Source: Cerrena zonata (Eukaryota; Basidiomycota; Agaricomycetes; Polyporales; Cerrenaceae). Taken from it: 64,000 nucleotides of DNA. Position 1 is the first letter of the stretch. Each line of letters opens with the position of its first letter. The DNA is taken from positions 186,001 through 250,000 of the forward strand of contig JASBNA010000004.1 in assembly GCA_038087015.1 (NCBI GenBank), given 5' to 3'. The notes beneath the pieces were generated by a model. It saw nothing but the letters and a program-made list of their open reading frames with translations, made no database searches and was not told the origin of the DNA. The position numbers and the translations under genes were made by a program. Positions 1 to 11,406 of this stretch are shown piece after piece.

Positions 1-481
1 GCCTTTCTCTTTGTTGTTTTCCTTACGTTTCTCGTGAATGATTGATTTGTGTAAGATTGCCTATATGGTCAGAATTGATATACTTGTATGTAATATTAAA
101 CGACATCTTCCAAGGGCCCGATATCGAGGGTCCAACTTGATGCTCGGTAGAAGTATGAAGATATAGGCACAAAAGTCCTTCGAAAGTATACGCACAAAAG
201 GGGAGGATCAATTGTGTGGTTCCTAGTGTCGTAATAGGCGAGGGCATACTGTGAAAGTGCAAGGCCGCGTACGAAGGATAGTAACATAGCCTGGGGGGAG
301 TAGTAGACACAAATGACCGGCTGGTTGGACCCTGTGACATACATAACCCACGTAGCATAACTGGTAGAGGGTTCCGCATAGTAGTAAAGAAAGGGACGCT
401 AACAACTATCATGATTCGTGTTTCTAAGACATCTTCGGGAAATTCGACAAAGGAAATGATATTCTTAAACTCAACCCAACT
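1..481. other. Left-edge stretch without a recognisable gene
   Basis: Several overlapping short reading frames are present, but none carries a recognisable domain or a convincing exon series. It is probably the 3' flank of the minus-strand gene that ends at 482. Confidence 0.4.
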
Positions 482-3400
482 CTAATCCGAATTGGGTACA
501 TCAACATGCTGCTTTGCCCTCATCCAACTAGTCCATATGCCTTCTAGGTCCATACATTCTGAATCCATAGTCAGTACGACGTCAGAACTACTTGTGCCTT
601 CTACTGCAGAAGACGAGCTCAATGGATTGTTCAAATCCGAATGGTGAGCGATGAAGTCAGTGCACGGTAATTTTCGTTGGGACTCCCGCACCCGTAAAAG
701 AAACAAAGCAAATTGCATCGCTTCGTACGGAACAGTGATGTTGTATACGCGAACCGCTCGTTGAATGATATACGCCCGCTGCAAAAAGCATCGATAAGCT
801 TCGTACTTTTGGTGATTCTGATAGTCCTGCTACTCACATCGTTCACCGATGACCGCCATCCCATGAATGTACCACATCGTGCCCCGCCAATAACAACCCC
901 CCACACAGGATAATCCTTGATACCAAGGTGTGCATACATGTCAACAGCGGATACGATGTACGCGGAAAGTCTTTGTGTGACATCCCAGTAGGTTTCCCCC
1001 GTCTCCTGAGTGATAGATATGACAAAGGGCAACAAAAGGGGTTCGTTAGGTTTCGCTGACGAGACAATTTCTGATCCTAATGCATTCGAGGTCTTCGTAT
1101 CTGTTGGAAGAGGCGGCGCCCCCAGAGGCCTCCATTCTAGATTGTAGTGCTCAGGAACGTGACCGTGATCCCTATTTTGAGGAGTTCTGAAGGGTTGAGA
1201 TTCCTCGTTTGAGACGGTGGTTTCGCTGAATGTGAGAGAGTCTGGGATTACAAACGCAAAAGCCGGAGGACATGGAATATCTCTGGGAGTAACGCAAGAC
1301 GACTCGAATACTGCTGGTCGTAAAGCAATTATGTCGCAGTCCCTCGAAGGGTTCCATCTGGGCTCGCCGCAATATCATCTTGGAGAAGATAGTATCGTCC
1401 AACGTACAGAACGTACTAATGGTGCTGTGCGCCCGAACCCCGAGGATGTGAGCCTCCTGCACAATATCATCGAATGAACTCATAGCGTCTGTGAGACATC
1501 GTGATAAAGCATCGCGAGACAATCTTTGAATGTGTTTCTTGGCATCGTCAACGGCGGACGGCTGATCATCTTGGAGCATTTCCGCGTGACGGTTCTTCGA
1601 CAGGTGAGCCTTTACATCGAAACTGGGACGGTCAATGATGGTTAGATTAGCGTATGGTTGCGTGATATGATCTTACCGTAAGTCAACACGGTCGATCAAA
1701 GCACTACTATCCCTGTAGCAAAACGCAGCAAAGAAATATTCCCAGAGATGATGGTAGAAAATCGGATCACTTTCCTCGCAATATATGCTGGAAAAATAAT
1801 GGGAAGGGAGAAGAATAACATCCAGCTTCTCTTCAAGAATTGTGACTAGATTTTCATCGAGTAACGCAGGGGTACGCTGCTCGCCTCGATTCTGCTCTAC
1901 GAGAGTGCTGCATTGTGTTTCCAAAGCTTGGCTACATAAGTGAGATAAAGAGCCCTGGGGTATGACCTATTAGTATGAAGATTGAACAATTCGAAGATAC
2001 GTACACTGGACTTCCATTTCTCGATGGAAACAAAATCGTTGAACTGGGTATACAAGTCGTGCATGGTCTTCATATGTTCATGATTGGGATAGTCTTTTCG
2101 TGGAGGTACATTCCCGATAAAGATAACGTCTCGTTCGAAATCGAAGGCCTCAAGCATAACATGCTGCTGGAGAGATTGCTCGTATAAAGCCGTCAAATAA
2201 TCAAAATTTTCTTCGTCTTCCTCCAGAGAAAGCTTGCAGCTATACATTCGTTGTTAGGTTGTGGTCAACGTGGATACTAAGAATTTTGATACCGACTCAA
2301 TTGAATTATCATGGGTGTCCCAGTCAAGGATTAGACTACACCTAGTGACGCTATTGGCGCGTCGATGTCCTATCCTCGAGTCGGCACCACTACAATGGTG
2401 GTAGGAAGCTGGACATGACCTGGATCTATGCCCGTCTTTTAGACAAATGTCTTCAAGGCTTATGATACTGTTTCGTACCTTGAAGATATTTTCCGGGTCG
2501 GCAAGTCCCTTAACCAACGGGCAACATTTTCCATTATTTGTTTGTTCCATTCTCTTGATTTTGGGTAACTACTGTGATCAAGACGCCAACAGAACTGTCG
2601 TATACGTGGTTCGCGCATTATCTGTAATATCTTCTGTGCTTGTACTTGTAGACTGAAAATCAGTTGTGTAAAGGCGCGTGCCGCCGATAGCTCTCTCAGG
2701 TCGTAATGTCCTAACATAGTATCTCTTGTTGAATATGCGATATGTACAACGGGCTAGACACAATGATGTGAGATAAAGTTAATCATTTGTTAGGGGCCCA
2801 GAAGGTTTGTGACGTACCACTTTATTTTCGAACCAGCCAAAGTGAACTTGCACAATTGGACTATTGCTGCAGACCTCAATACCGACCAGGGGCTCGTCAA
2901 TAAAGAATATATAACGTTGGTAAAGGGCGCTGATCATGAGGTACTTTATGTTAGTACTGTCGGCGACGACAAAAATTGGGACATGGACACTAGCGGCATC
3001 GATACGATTGGGCAGGATGTGGGCATCAAGCGGAAAAGGGGGGGTCTGATATTCAGAAGTCGTGGCTGTCGTTCCTCTGCTGTGATCTACAGGGTGAGAC
3101 GTTAACTCTGCATTTAAACTTGGATCTGTTCTTATACAAGATGCCGGTAGAGCCTCAGCCCGACATTCTCTTGAAGTGACAACGGAAGGGTCTTCATTCA
3201 GCTCAGCGGAAGAATTATTGAAACGCAACAATGCTAGCATTAGTGCATGCCCATCCATAGCATCATTAGATACACGAAGTTCGTCCAAATCAGGCAGAAT
3301 GAAAGGCGGGTCAACGCTGAGGTTCACAAATTGTTATAACGTTAAGGAGAATTACATGTAATGAATGTACGCACATTGTAGAGATATTTCCAGCCAAATG

Positions 3401-3745
3401 GCTGCTTAATGTAGACAGCAAGGAACATATGATTGACTTTTGCACTGGAGCCTGAGATCCGTCAAGTCGACACATCTCATCAACCGTAATTTGGAGCAAA
3501 CGAGCGACAAGAGGCCAGGATAATCCGCTCTCAGGTTCGTTATGGGCCAAGTCCACGAAGCGACATGACTCGAATGCCTGCAGATCAGCAACGATAGATT
3601 CTACGTTGGCGTTAGGCTCGACAGATGTCCAAACACATTGGGAGAATATCGTACCTAGCTGTGGAGTAAGAGTCTCTGCGTTCTTCAGCTTGGTTTGAGC
3701 TGCAACATAGTCTATATGGTGGAGTTCACAGTCGGGCAGTGACAT
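482..3745 (-). CDS. Large uncharacterised multi-exon agaricomycete protein
   Basis: No function recognised. Exons on the minus strand run from an ATG at 3745 (protein begins MSLPDCELHHIDYV) to a stop at 482. The main exon blocks lie at about 3745-3380, 3330-2815, 2720-2255, 2247-1930, 1920-1680, 1580-1180 and 1035-482, separated by short introns. Two stretches look alike in design: a strand-rich block with VGIEVCSN and VHFGWF (about 2900-2820) and a second with DYPVWGVVIGG followed by GTFMGWRSS (about 930-830), then RAVRVYNITVP near 740. From memory, this layout resembles a large unnamed protein family expanded in mushroom genomes, sometimes with a PD-(D/E)XK-like look; that is inference. Exon joins were not all resolved and two adjacent genes cannot be excluded. 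An in-frame extension upstream to 3963 has no ATG, so 3745 was chosen. Confidence 0.55.
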
Positions 3746-4345
3746 CCAATTTGAGGGTGAGGAGTAAGTTCGAGTAACTTGAAGGCACGGTGGTAGTCAT
3801 ATTTATACGTTGTAATCCCTCCCTGCCGCACCGCTGAAACGTTGAGATTTTGATTACATAATGTTGAATCATCATCCGCCTCCTGATAAACTAGGACTCT
3901 TTCAAGTTCGAACTTGTAACAACACCTGCTTGAATACCTAAAAACTGCTTCATCCCCCCTCAAGTGGCAAGCATGGCATTGTTATTTGAATCATTCTAGC
4001 ATGATACGTATACAGAATGAACTCATCACATATGGACGGGAAATCTAGTCCTGGACAGGTGACTACGGAAGTCGGACGCCACGCAAGACAAATACGACGT
4101 CACCTATGCTCGAGGCATATAAATGAGCGTTCGACGAATGAGGAATCCGAAGCAACAAACATACTATGAGAATGCTTCTCGATGTGAAGGTCTGAAAATT
4201 TTCTGTTCTATCGTTATTTATTCAACATATCATCTAGTCTCTCCAGACGCAGAATTCGTCCTGGAACTAATCATTGAGGACAACAAGCAGGTAACTTGCC
4301 TCGACGATCTGTCTAAGGACAAGATTACATTCCCAGAATGAACTC

Positions 4346-4589
4346 GTGATGGGTCGTGATCAACTGGGGTCTCGTTTTGCAAGTCGGCATCCCTAATGTG
4401 GCCTCAGCTGGGCTGCTCAGCAACAAGTGGGACTTCGTATTGACATTAGGGTGCGGAATATGCCTGTTTGCCTCCCCTTATCAAAGGTCTCGATCGTTTC
4501 ACTTCTCTTCAGACTCTATTGCAATGCATAGTATGCTGCGGCTGCACGATAATGATCTAATATTGGAATGGGACTGTCTCTATTTGTGA
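4346..4589 (+). pseudogene. Fragment resembling the 3' end of the neighbouring P1 gene
   Basis: The translated segment VINWGLVLQVGIPNV (4350-4400) matches VISWGLIFKVDLPNV near the end of P1 (6256-6300) in the same orientation, including the spacing to a following Leu-Leu. The DNA is clearly but not closely similar over about 50 bases, and most differences give conservative amino-acid changes. The rest of the reading frame, to the stop at 4587-4589, does not align and no full exon series precedes it. I read it as the eroded 3' end of an older tandem copy of P1. It could instead be an alternative exon or an unrelated repeat. Confidence 0.4.
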
Positions 4590-4760
4590 TATCCATCCAA
4601 CGACCTCAATCACAAGTACGACTCCCAGGTGTTTCTCTGAACGGGTCATTGTCTTACTGCTCTGATAACTTGTCAGTAAGGATTGATGCAAGAAGCAAGT
4701 CGTGAGTACCTAATTGCAATATCAATCCACATGACATCGATAGGTTGCGATAGAGTTTGT

Positions 4761-4768
4761 GATATAAA
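4761..4768 (+). promoter_or_regulatory. TATA-like element upstream of P1
   Basis: GATATAAATA lies about 105 bases before the P1 start codon at 4872, followed by a C-rich, A/C-only leader. Position and composition fit a fungal TATA box and short 5' leader. Confidence 0.4.
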
Positions 4769-4871
4769 TACTTACCCACGCACTTACCCCATGGTATAAC
4801 AGGCCCCCCTTCCGCAACTCACCCCCACGGTAGGCATCCACGTCTACTACACCCATCCCCACTTCTCAAAC

Positions 4872-6340
4872 ATGCAAGAAAAGGCACCCGATCTCGAAAA
4901 AGTTTTCAGCTCTACCGAGGAATACTTTGACTCGATCGAAAACCACCTCGATGAAGTGGCGGGAATGCTCAAGGAGTCGCCAGAAATAGGAAAAGGGCAT
5001 ACGCTCTACGTACAATGGCACGCTTTGCGAAAGGTATGTATTCACATCCATGTCCATGTGATTGTATCGTAATACCTTCTGGCATATAGGATTGGTACGA
5101 TGCTAGGGTGGAATCTAGATCGGGTGCACGGGACCTCGCTAGATTCTTAGGGTGTATGGCTTTGCCTCTACTTCATTGTGCATAAGTAGCACTCACCGGT
5201 AACTCTCTACTCAGATGAAAGGGACAGGCTATGTACCAAGATGCGGCAGGGTGACCTGGGCACAAAACAAGTTTGCCTTGACAAGTTTATTCAGGTTCTT
5301 GACCATTATTATTCGCAATTTATTTCTCATATTCATGACCACTCTAGGAAATGCAAAAACAGGAACAAAGTATCTTTGGTACTATTCAGAGGTTCTCGAA
5401 CTTGAAAGACCGAATTGACCTTTTCTCCGAAAAAATTCAAGACGCCCTCCATGGAAAGGGAATAACAGGACTTATGAAGAGGATATCGAACTACTTGTCT
5501 CGGTATGTACGTCCTCTCGGAGTGACTGCCCCTACTGATGGGGAGCTATAGTTTCGCCGCCTACGTCATCAAGGCGAGTTTCATATTATGTGTAATACTT
5601 GCGTCATAAAACTCGGATATAGCTTTCCGACGCACTGGCAAAAGCAGCCTGCGAGTATATTGACTCCAAGTGGTCGAACACCCCCGAGGCGAAATATACT
5701 CGGCCTTCCTTGCTTTCGTTATGTAAGTTGTGTTTGTTTCCATACAGCTCATCACGGGACTCATCTCCTAAAGTGCTCTCCGCCCTCAAGGAAGGTGTGA
5801 TTATCCTATTTAGTTATGATGATATGGGGCGAACTAAACGAAAGCAATTGCAGTAAAATATGACCCAAGTCCCGCAAGGATCATCACAGAGACTGAACGT
5901 TACACTAAGGAGCTGCACTGTATGCTCGAAGCATTGGAAAAAGCATTCGGCGAATATCGAATGCGATGCCAACTACTATCCCAGGTCCTAATTCACTTCA
6001 AGGTCCGTAGATAGTCTATCCATCCACCCACATAGTAACTTTGACAACTGTTTTTAAAAAAAATCCCTAGTCGCGTCTAGTCGCCGACGCTGCATGCGAG
6101 GCAATAGCTGCAGATTTGGCCGCCTTGGATTTCCAGCTGTTGATTGATGGTCTTTATGGTTATGGCCACCTTGGATTTCCAGCCGTTTATCGATGGTATT
6201 TATGGCTATGGTTGCAACTGGGTTCAAGTTTCAGACTCGGAATAGTGGCGGTGATCGTGATCAGTTGGGGCCTCATTTTCAAAGTCGACCTTCCGAACGT
6301 GACTCCAACCGATCTCTTGATGACCGTTCAAGGTTACTAG
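4872..6340 (+). CDS. P1: member of local helical protein family
   Basis: Family function unknown. The ATG at 4872 opens an exon ending ...QWHALRK at a GTATGT donor (phase 0), the family's hallmark junction. Further exons read DWYDARVESRSG (from 5092), DERDRLCTKM (5215), a long helical block with QKQEQSIFGTIQRF and KGITGLMKRISNYL (5350-5500), FAAYVIK, then ALSDALAKAACEYIDSKW (5625-5680), TERYTKELHCMLEALEKAF (about 5890-5950) and SRLVADAACEAIAADLAALD (6070-6130). Almost everything is predicted helical, rich in E, K, L and A. No signal peptide is visible. The last exon runs through a 46-bp tandem duplication and a hydrophobic run (GIVAVIVISWGLIF) to a stop at 6338-6340; an alternative frame stops near 6243, so the 3' end is uncertain. 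It lacks the CLxAY ending seen in P2, P3, P5 and P6. Confidence 0.6.
6118..6209. repeat. Imperfect 46-bp tandem duplication in the last exon of P1
   Basis: Two units, 6118-6163 and 6164-6209, each begin GGCC[GA]CCTTGGATTTCCAG and end TTTATGG[TC]TATG. They differ at only a handful of positions. Because 46 is not a multiple of three, the second unit is read in a different frame from the first. Confidence 0.8.
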
Positions 6341-7098
6341 TTCTAGTTCCAAACGCTCATATATCATTCCAATGCCCAGATGTAGGATACTGTATTTCTG
6401 TTGTTTTTTTTGGCCGATATTTGTCGTAATGTACTACAAGTGTGATACTTGATTAGATATTTGAGGAGAGAAATTCCGGTTCAAGTTGGCGTGAATGCAT
6501 TTTACTGTTTACATCTCAAGATTGTGTGTAACGTATCCAAGCCAGACGACATCCAAGACCTAGGCTCAGCTACAGCCTCTACCCAGGATGAAGACGATCT
6601 ACCCAAGCCTCCAACCACACCCAACGACTCAGCTTCCACAACCCAAAAAAGAACGCAAAACACCCACACCACCAACCAACTTCATAAGATATCGATATTG
6701 GAGAACGGTGTGCGGTGCCGGTGTGTGTACCAGGTGTTTGATAATGGATATGTATGCAATATTTACACCTTGTAGTGTTCAAACCTTTTGAAGGTCAGAA
6801 AAAATTCACAACATCAACCAATTGCAGGTAGATATTGACATTGGATATTGCCAAAAATAACGACCACTATAGCTTTGATAATGACTGACTGACTGACAGA
6901 GACAGATGTATAAGCAAAAAAAGAGTATATAAATCCAAAGCAATTGAAGGATCGGAGCACTAAGATGAGGGTAGGGTGGTGAGAGGGGGAGTTTAATACG
7001 GATAACGTGTGGGTAGGTAGGTCCGTGTCATGGGTCTGAAAGAGCGAGCGGAGCATTGGAATAAAGAGAGAGACGTGAGTGTATGTGGTGGGGTTGGG
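6341..7098. other. Intergenic stretch between P1 and the protease
   Basis: It is the convergent 3' flank of P1 and of the minus-strand protease. A short GACT microsatellite (four units, about 6881-6896) is present. The reading frames here are short and unsupported. Confidence 0.5.
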
Positions 7099-9245
7099 TC
7101 ATTGTGCGAACACGAAGAAGGCGGCTACTAGTGATGTGAGGATCGTGCCGAGGGCTATTGAGAATGGCCTTGCGGATGGTGTAGCGGCTGAGTTTCCTGT
7201 ACCTAAAAAAAAGGAGATAATCGTGTTAGATAACTATGGCTTTTTGTTAGGAGAAGGGGAAGGAGAAAGACGTACTTGTCGTTCCTGATGTAGGGACAGT
7301 GATACCTGTTGCTGCGACTGTAGCAGAGCCTGTAGGACCAGGAGAAGGCGTACCTATAGAAGGACAATTGGAATTTGTACACAGTTAACAAGGAGGAGAA
7401 TATCTTACCTGAACCACCAGCTACATCGGACAACTGAGCGAATCCAATCGACGGAGGCGTTGCCCTAAAGACCGAGTAGACATTTTTCTACAAAACCAAA
7501 CCAGCCACCATTAACATACATGACAAAACGAAGCTCTGTCACGAAGAGAAAGACGTACCAAGAAAGTATCACCAACGACCCAACTGGGGTTTCCACCACC
7601 AGAACCAACATCTGAACCCTGAGTCAAATCGAATACACCTCCAAGACATTGTCCAGACGGGATAGTGCCAAGATTCATGTCGGTAGGGTTAATCGGCCAG
7701 AGTTTACCACCGAATGCTATTGAGAGTTCGACTTCAGTCGTACAAGCTGTGGGAAGATATTTAGTACGATGAGAAGTAGACAAGGTAGACAAATGAAGAA
7801 ATGAAGAGAAGGAGGATCGACATCGGGAGGTATAGATGTGATATTGGAAGAGTGGTGAAATAATGGAATGAAGGGATGTTGTATTGAAGACTCACGATAT
7901 GAGAAGAACCCTGCCAAGTCGCCAGTGAGGGCGGTAGAACCAGGGATGGCATCGTAGATAGCCTTGACGGCAGTAGAAGGACCACCAATGAGTGTAGTGC
8001 CAGTGTCGATGGCAGAGAGTGCGGAGTTTCCAGTAGGGACTGATACGCTCCTTCCTGACACCGTAACACCTGTACATCACAAAAAAATAGAGTCAGCACA
8101 ATTACAAACCAAAACTTTATTTCAATTTCAAATAGCCCAACAATCAACAATTGGACAATGGCGTAAAACTTACCAGTCATAGTTAACAACCAGAACGTCT
8201 GCGTCCTCAACGAAGGCATGTCTATGAACTCGATATCACCCGTAAAGAGTGTCGAATTCGTGCCTCCCAACGTAAACTCGCCACCAAATTCCAACTCTTT
8301 CGCATTCCGGTTATCAATCTCTCTCGTCAGCCAGAAAGACATCTCCGGACTCGCAAGCTGGTTATTGTTCAACAAGACTTGCCAAAGCGGTGTCGACTCG
8401 GTCGACGCGAGGGCCTCAAAGGCCAATCCCATAATCCCCGATGCCTGACCGTCCAAAAGACCTGAAGACATTTGCGTAGCAACAAGCATCGTTTGTTTGC
8501 TGTTGGTGAAACCACCCATGGTGACGGTATCGGTCGCGACAATACCTGCCACTTGACCACTACCATAGTGAATGTCTACTTCCGTGTCGCCGGATGTTGT
8601 CTGTGTACGGGCAACTGTGGATGATTTGGAAGGGTCGAACCGTGGGGTGTCGGAATCACATGAAGGACAGGAGGAGGATGCGACCCAGAGATCGGAAGAA
8701 CCAGTGTCGAGGACGACGCTGAATGTTTGTGGTGGGGTGCCGATGGCGACGTTGCCAAGGTATGATGAATCTGTCCGCTACGGGTGGAGTTTCAGATGTT
8801 AGTAAGTTTATGGATTGGAAGGAGGACGGAAGTAGGATTATGAGGAGAGACATTGCGAAGGATCGATGGGGTGGTTTGAATGTATGGGAATGCAATTTTC
8901 TATACCTACGGCACCGTGGTATAGGTACCGAAGCAGGGGGAGACCGACTTCCGAAGTAGAGGCAACTTTGTCCCCCTCCAACCTGACCACGTCGTTTCTC
9001 TGGAGTCTGTACGACGAAGAGAAGAAACATACCTGGTTGATTACGGGAATAGCAGCAGACTGGCCCTGACGCTTCTCTACGGCAGATTTGATACCATATT
9101 TGAAGCGAAGATTATCAGCAGCAGCGGTGATCTTCTCTAGGGTCAGATTATGGTGAAGCGATCTCCTATTGAGGGGCAGGCTGATCGAGTCGGCGTAGGC
9201 CACGCCAGTGAGAGCCAGAAGTGGTAGTAGCGTTGTGGATATCAT
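7099..9245 (-). CDS. Secreted pepsin-type (A1) aspartic protease, probably GPI-anchored
   Basis: An A1-family aspartyl endopeptidase, expected at the cell surface or outside the cell. The ATG at 9245 gives a signal peptide (MISTTLLPLLALTGVAYA), then a propeptide with a dibasic KR site (SAVEKRQGQ). The mature domain starts near 8780 with YLGNVAIGTPPQTF. The first catalytic motif is VVLDTGSSDLW near 8720 and the second is AIDTGTTLIGG near 8010; both catalytic Asp residues are present. SWVVGDTFL near 7570 matches the typical C-terminal pepsin motif. After the catalytic domain comes a short Ser/Thr/Pro/Gly-rich linker and a hydrophobic end (ALGTILTSLVAAFFVF, stop at 7099-7101), the pattern of a yapsin-like GPI signal. 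At least six short introns interrupt it. It is divergent from the HIT zinc-finger gene. Confidence 0.9.
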
Positions 9246-9858
9246 GTCGGAAGCAAGGACGAGAAGCAGAGCTGAAAGCTAGTGTAATCCAGAAGCGAGA
9301 CCGGAGCGAGCTAGGTATATGAAAGCAAGAAGAAAGACGTGAGCGACCTGCGCACGGTGATGGCAGGGGTGGAGGGGGTGGCCTTTGCGGCAGGAGGAGA
9401 GACGGGTGGCTTTATGATGAATGAGAGAGTGGAAGGTGCAGTCGCTCACAGGGCCCACCCGAGTGCAACAACTCCCCTTGGCTTCTCGTGTCACACGCTC
9501 GTCACACCTGACTCTTCCCTTCTGCAAGTCCGTGGCAGATCCCGCAGCAGAAATCGACAATAATAAAGTGTATAGAGCCTGTAAAAAGACCAGCTTTCCA
9601 GCAGGGGCACTCCAGGTGAATGTCGACGTCGGTGCGGAAGAGAGTTTAGAACGCTCCCGCAGCCTCCACTACCCGTTCTAAGCTGCCCTCGGTAACTCAG
9701 CCAACAAAGGTCCTTGTCACTGTGACCTCGGCCGTGACGCGCCGTGACTGCCGTGATCTTGGCATCTCGCCGTCTGCGCCGCCCTGCCTTGGAGGATGCC
9801 AAGATCAAGTAACAAGGATTATACAACAGCCCTGCTACTTTCCTATTTGCCATCCACC
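9246..9858. promoter_or_regulatory. Divergent promoter region, protease / HIT zinc-finger gene
   Basis: This 613-base interval separates two genes transcribed away from each other. A short A/T stretch near 9313-9320 lies about 70 bases upstream of the protease start and could be its TATA element. No other defined site is claimed. Confidence 0.35.
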
Positions 9859-10972
9859 ATGCCAAAACACACCTCAAAACAGGACTGCCTCGTCTGCCGC
9901 GCCCAGCCTTCCAAATATACCTGCTCGAAATGCATCCTCCCTTAGTAGTTCTATTCTTACCACACCCCCGTCTCATAAATAACCACCCTCTCTCAGCTGC
10001 AGCGTCGCCTGTTACAAAACCCACAAAGGTAAGCGACAAACATCGTTGTCCCCCTCAAGCGCATACCAAGTCTCTTGTAAGCCTCTTCCTGTACAACAGA
10101 TGACACCAAATCCCTTGTTTCCCCGGATCCCTGTCTCCCCGCAACAAATAACGTCATTCCAGGTATGGTTTCAGTTCTCGCCGGTTTTCCATGCCTCGTT
10201 CATAGCTTCTAAACCCATGAATATTCCGCTGCGCATCCATTCTCTCCACGCCTTCCACCTCACACGACTGCGCAGTGCGCACCTATTTCATCCACCTTTC
10301 CCTGCCTCGTTATTCCAATGACTAACCCTCTTCCTCCCGATCAGATGCCCAACTGACGGAAACCGAAAGCCTAACGGCATCGGAGGAAATAGACACCGAA
10401 CCTCCACCTCTTCGACCGTTGACTTCCCTCAAATGGCCGTATGTCGAAGAAGAATCCGCGTTCCCTGATCCTCTCAAACGAGACGATCCAAAACCTCTTC
10501 AGTTGCATCAATATGAAGCCATAGGTCCGTCCAGATTAATTTAAATAAACCGCATCAGCCCTTTTGATGTCTTGGTCCTATTTAACCTTTTTACTCCTCA
10601 TTTTTCCCCATATGATTATGATTTTCTGGTGATTGTGTGGTCGTTTTTTTGATCGCTGATCCGGATCGAATAGCCACCTCCCCCGCAATCCGTGATATCC
10701 TCTCCACCAACCCAAATCTCCGAGATGTCCTTAGGAATATTGATCAACTTCGAGGAGAAGATCGACAGGATGCTCTTCAGAAGGCTTTGGGTGTGTCGGT
10801 TTCTGATACGAAAACACCTGAGATTCGAATTGGCAGTGTGGGGAATGTGGGGAGTGTGAGGGGAGCGAATGAGGATGATGTCAAGGCGTTGAGGAGGCTT
10901 GCGGAAGCGGTGGAGGGTGTGGTGAGAGGGGGGAAGGAGGGGACGTTGGGGTTGGATTGGGGTGATTCGTAG
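9859..10972 (+). CDS. HIT-type zinc-finger protein, ZNHIT3/Hit1-like
   Basis: Zf-HIT proteins of this type take part in box C/D snoRNP assembly in the nucleus (family knowledge). The ATG at 9859 begins MPKHTSKQDCLVCRAQPSKY. Exon 1 gives C-x2-C, then C-x2-C (YTCSKC); exon 2 supplies YCSVACYKTHK, completing the Cys/His zinc-binding set across a short intron. A 316-base intron (10029-10344) follows. The next exon carries DAQLTETESLTASEEIDTE and LKWPYVEEES, and the last (from about 10672) AIRDILSTNPNLRDVLRNI, typical of the helical C-terminal part of ZNHIT3. The stop is at 10970-10972. The protein is about 210 residues, a normal length for the group. Weaker alternative: ZNHIT2-like, but size and tail favour ZNHIT3. 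Confidence 0.8.
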
Positions 10973-11406
10973 CTTATTCAGGTTATACATTTGAGTTTAT
11001 GGACTGCATCCGGTTTGTATTTCGTCACAAGGTAGAGTGAATGGCATACACTCAATTTGGGAAACCGAAAATTGGCTATCCGCTCGTCAATATTTTCGGT
11101 ATCTAAATGGAATGTATCGTTGTTGACTGCACTACTGGGGCTGACACGAAACAATTTTTTTTCTAAATTCCGAGTTTATTGTCCCTCAGAGCGGAGCCCT
11201 ATGTTGGACAGAACATACAGTGGTATGGAACGCAATACACGAAACGATACTTTGGATTTATGAGTACCACATCCTGCTTTGTGAGCAAACATCGTCACGG
11301 CTATTTACAATAAAAATCTCGGGATCAATTATGTTTATATTCACAAGATGTTACTGCGCCGCGTTAGAGTAGCCACAAGAAGACGACAGAGGAGTTCTAA
11401 CCAAAA
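10973..11406. other. Intergenic stretch, convergent 3' flanks
   Basis: It lies between the HIT zinc-finger gene and the decayed family member P6. Only short unsupported reading frames are visible. Confidence 0.5.

Larger units (their letters stand above)
3746..4871. other. Intergenic stretch between the uncharacterised gene and P1
   Basis: It contains the decayed fragment listed at 4346-4589, an unsupported 72-codon plus-strand reading frame at 4123-4341 that may be another piece of the same remnant, and the putative TATA element of P1 near 4761. Nothing else is recognisable. Confidence 0.5.

Noticed and set aside
6881..6896. GACT repeats as a possible regulatory element
   Set aside because: Four units of a simple repeat in a 3' flank; ordinary microsatellite.
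7511..8061. Extra minus-strand frames extending through protease introns
   Set aside because: They run past clear GT-AG introns of the aspartic protease and are read-through artefacts.
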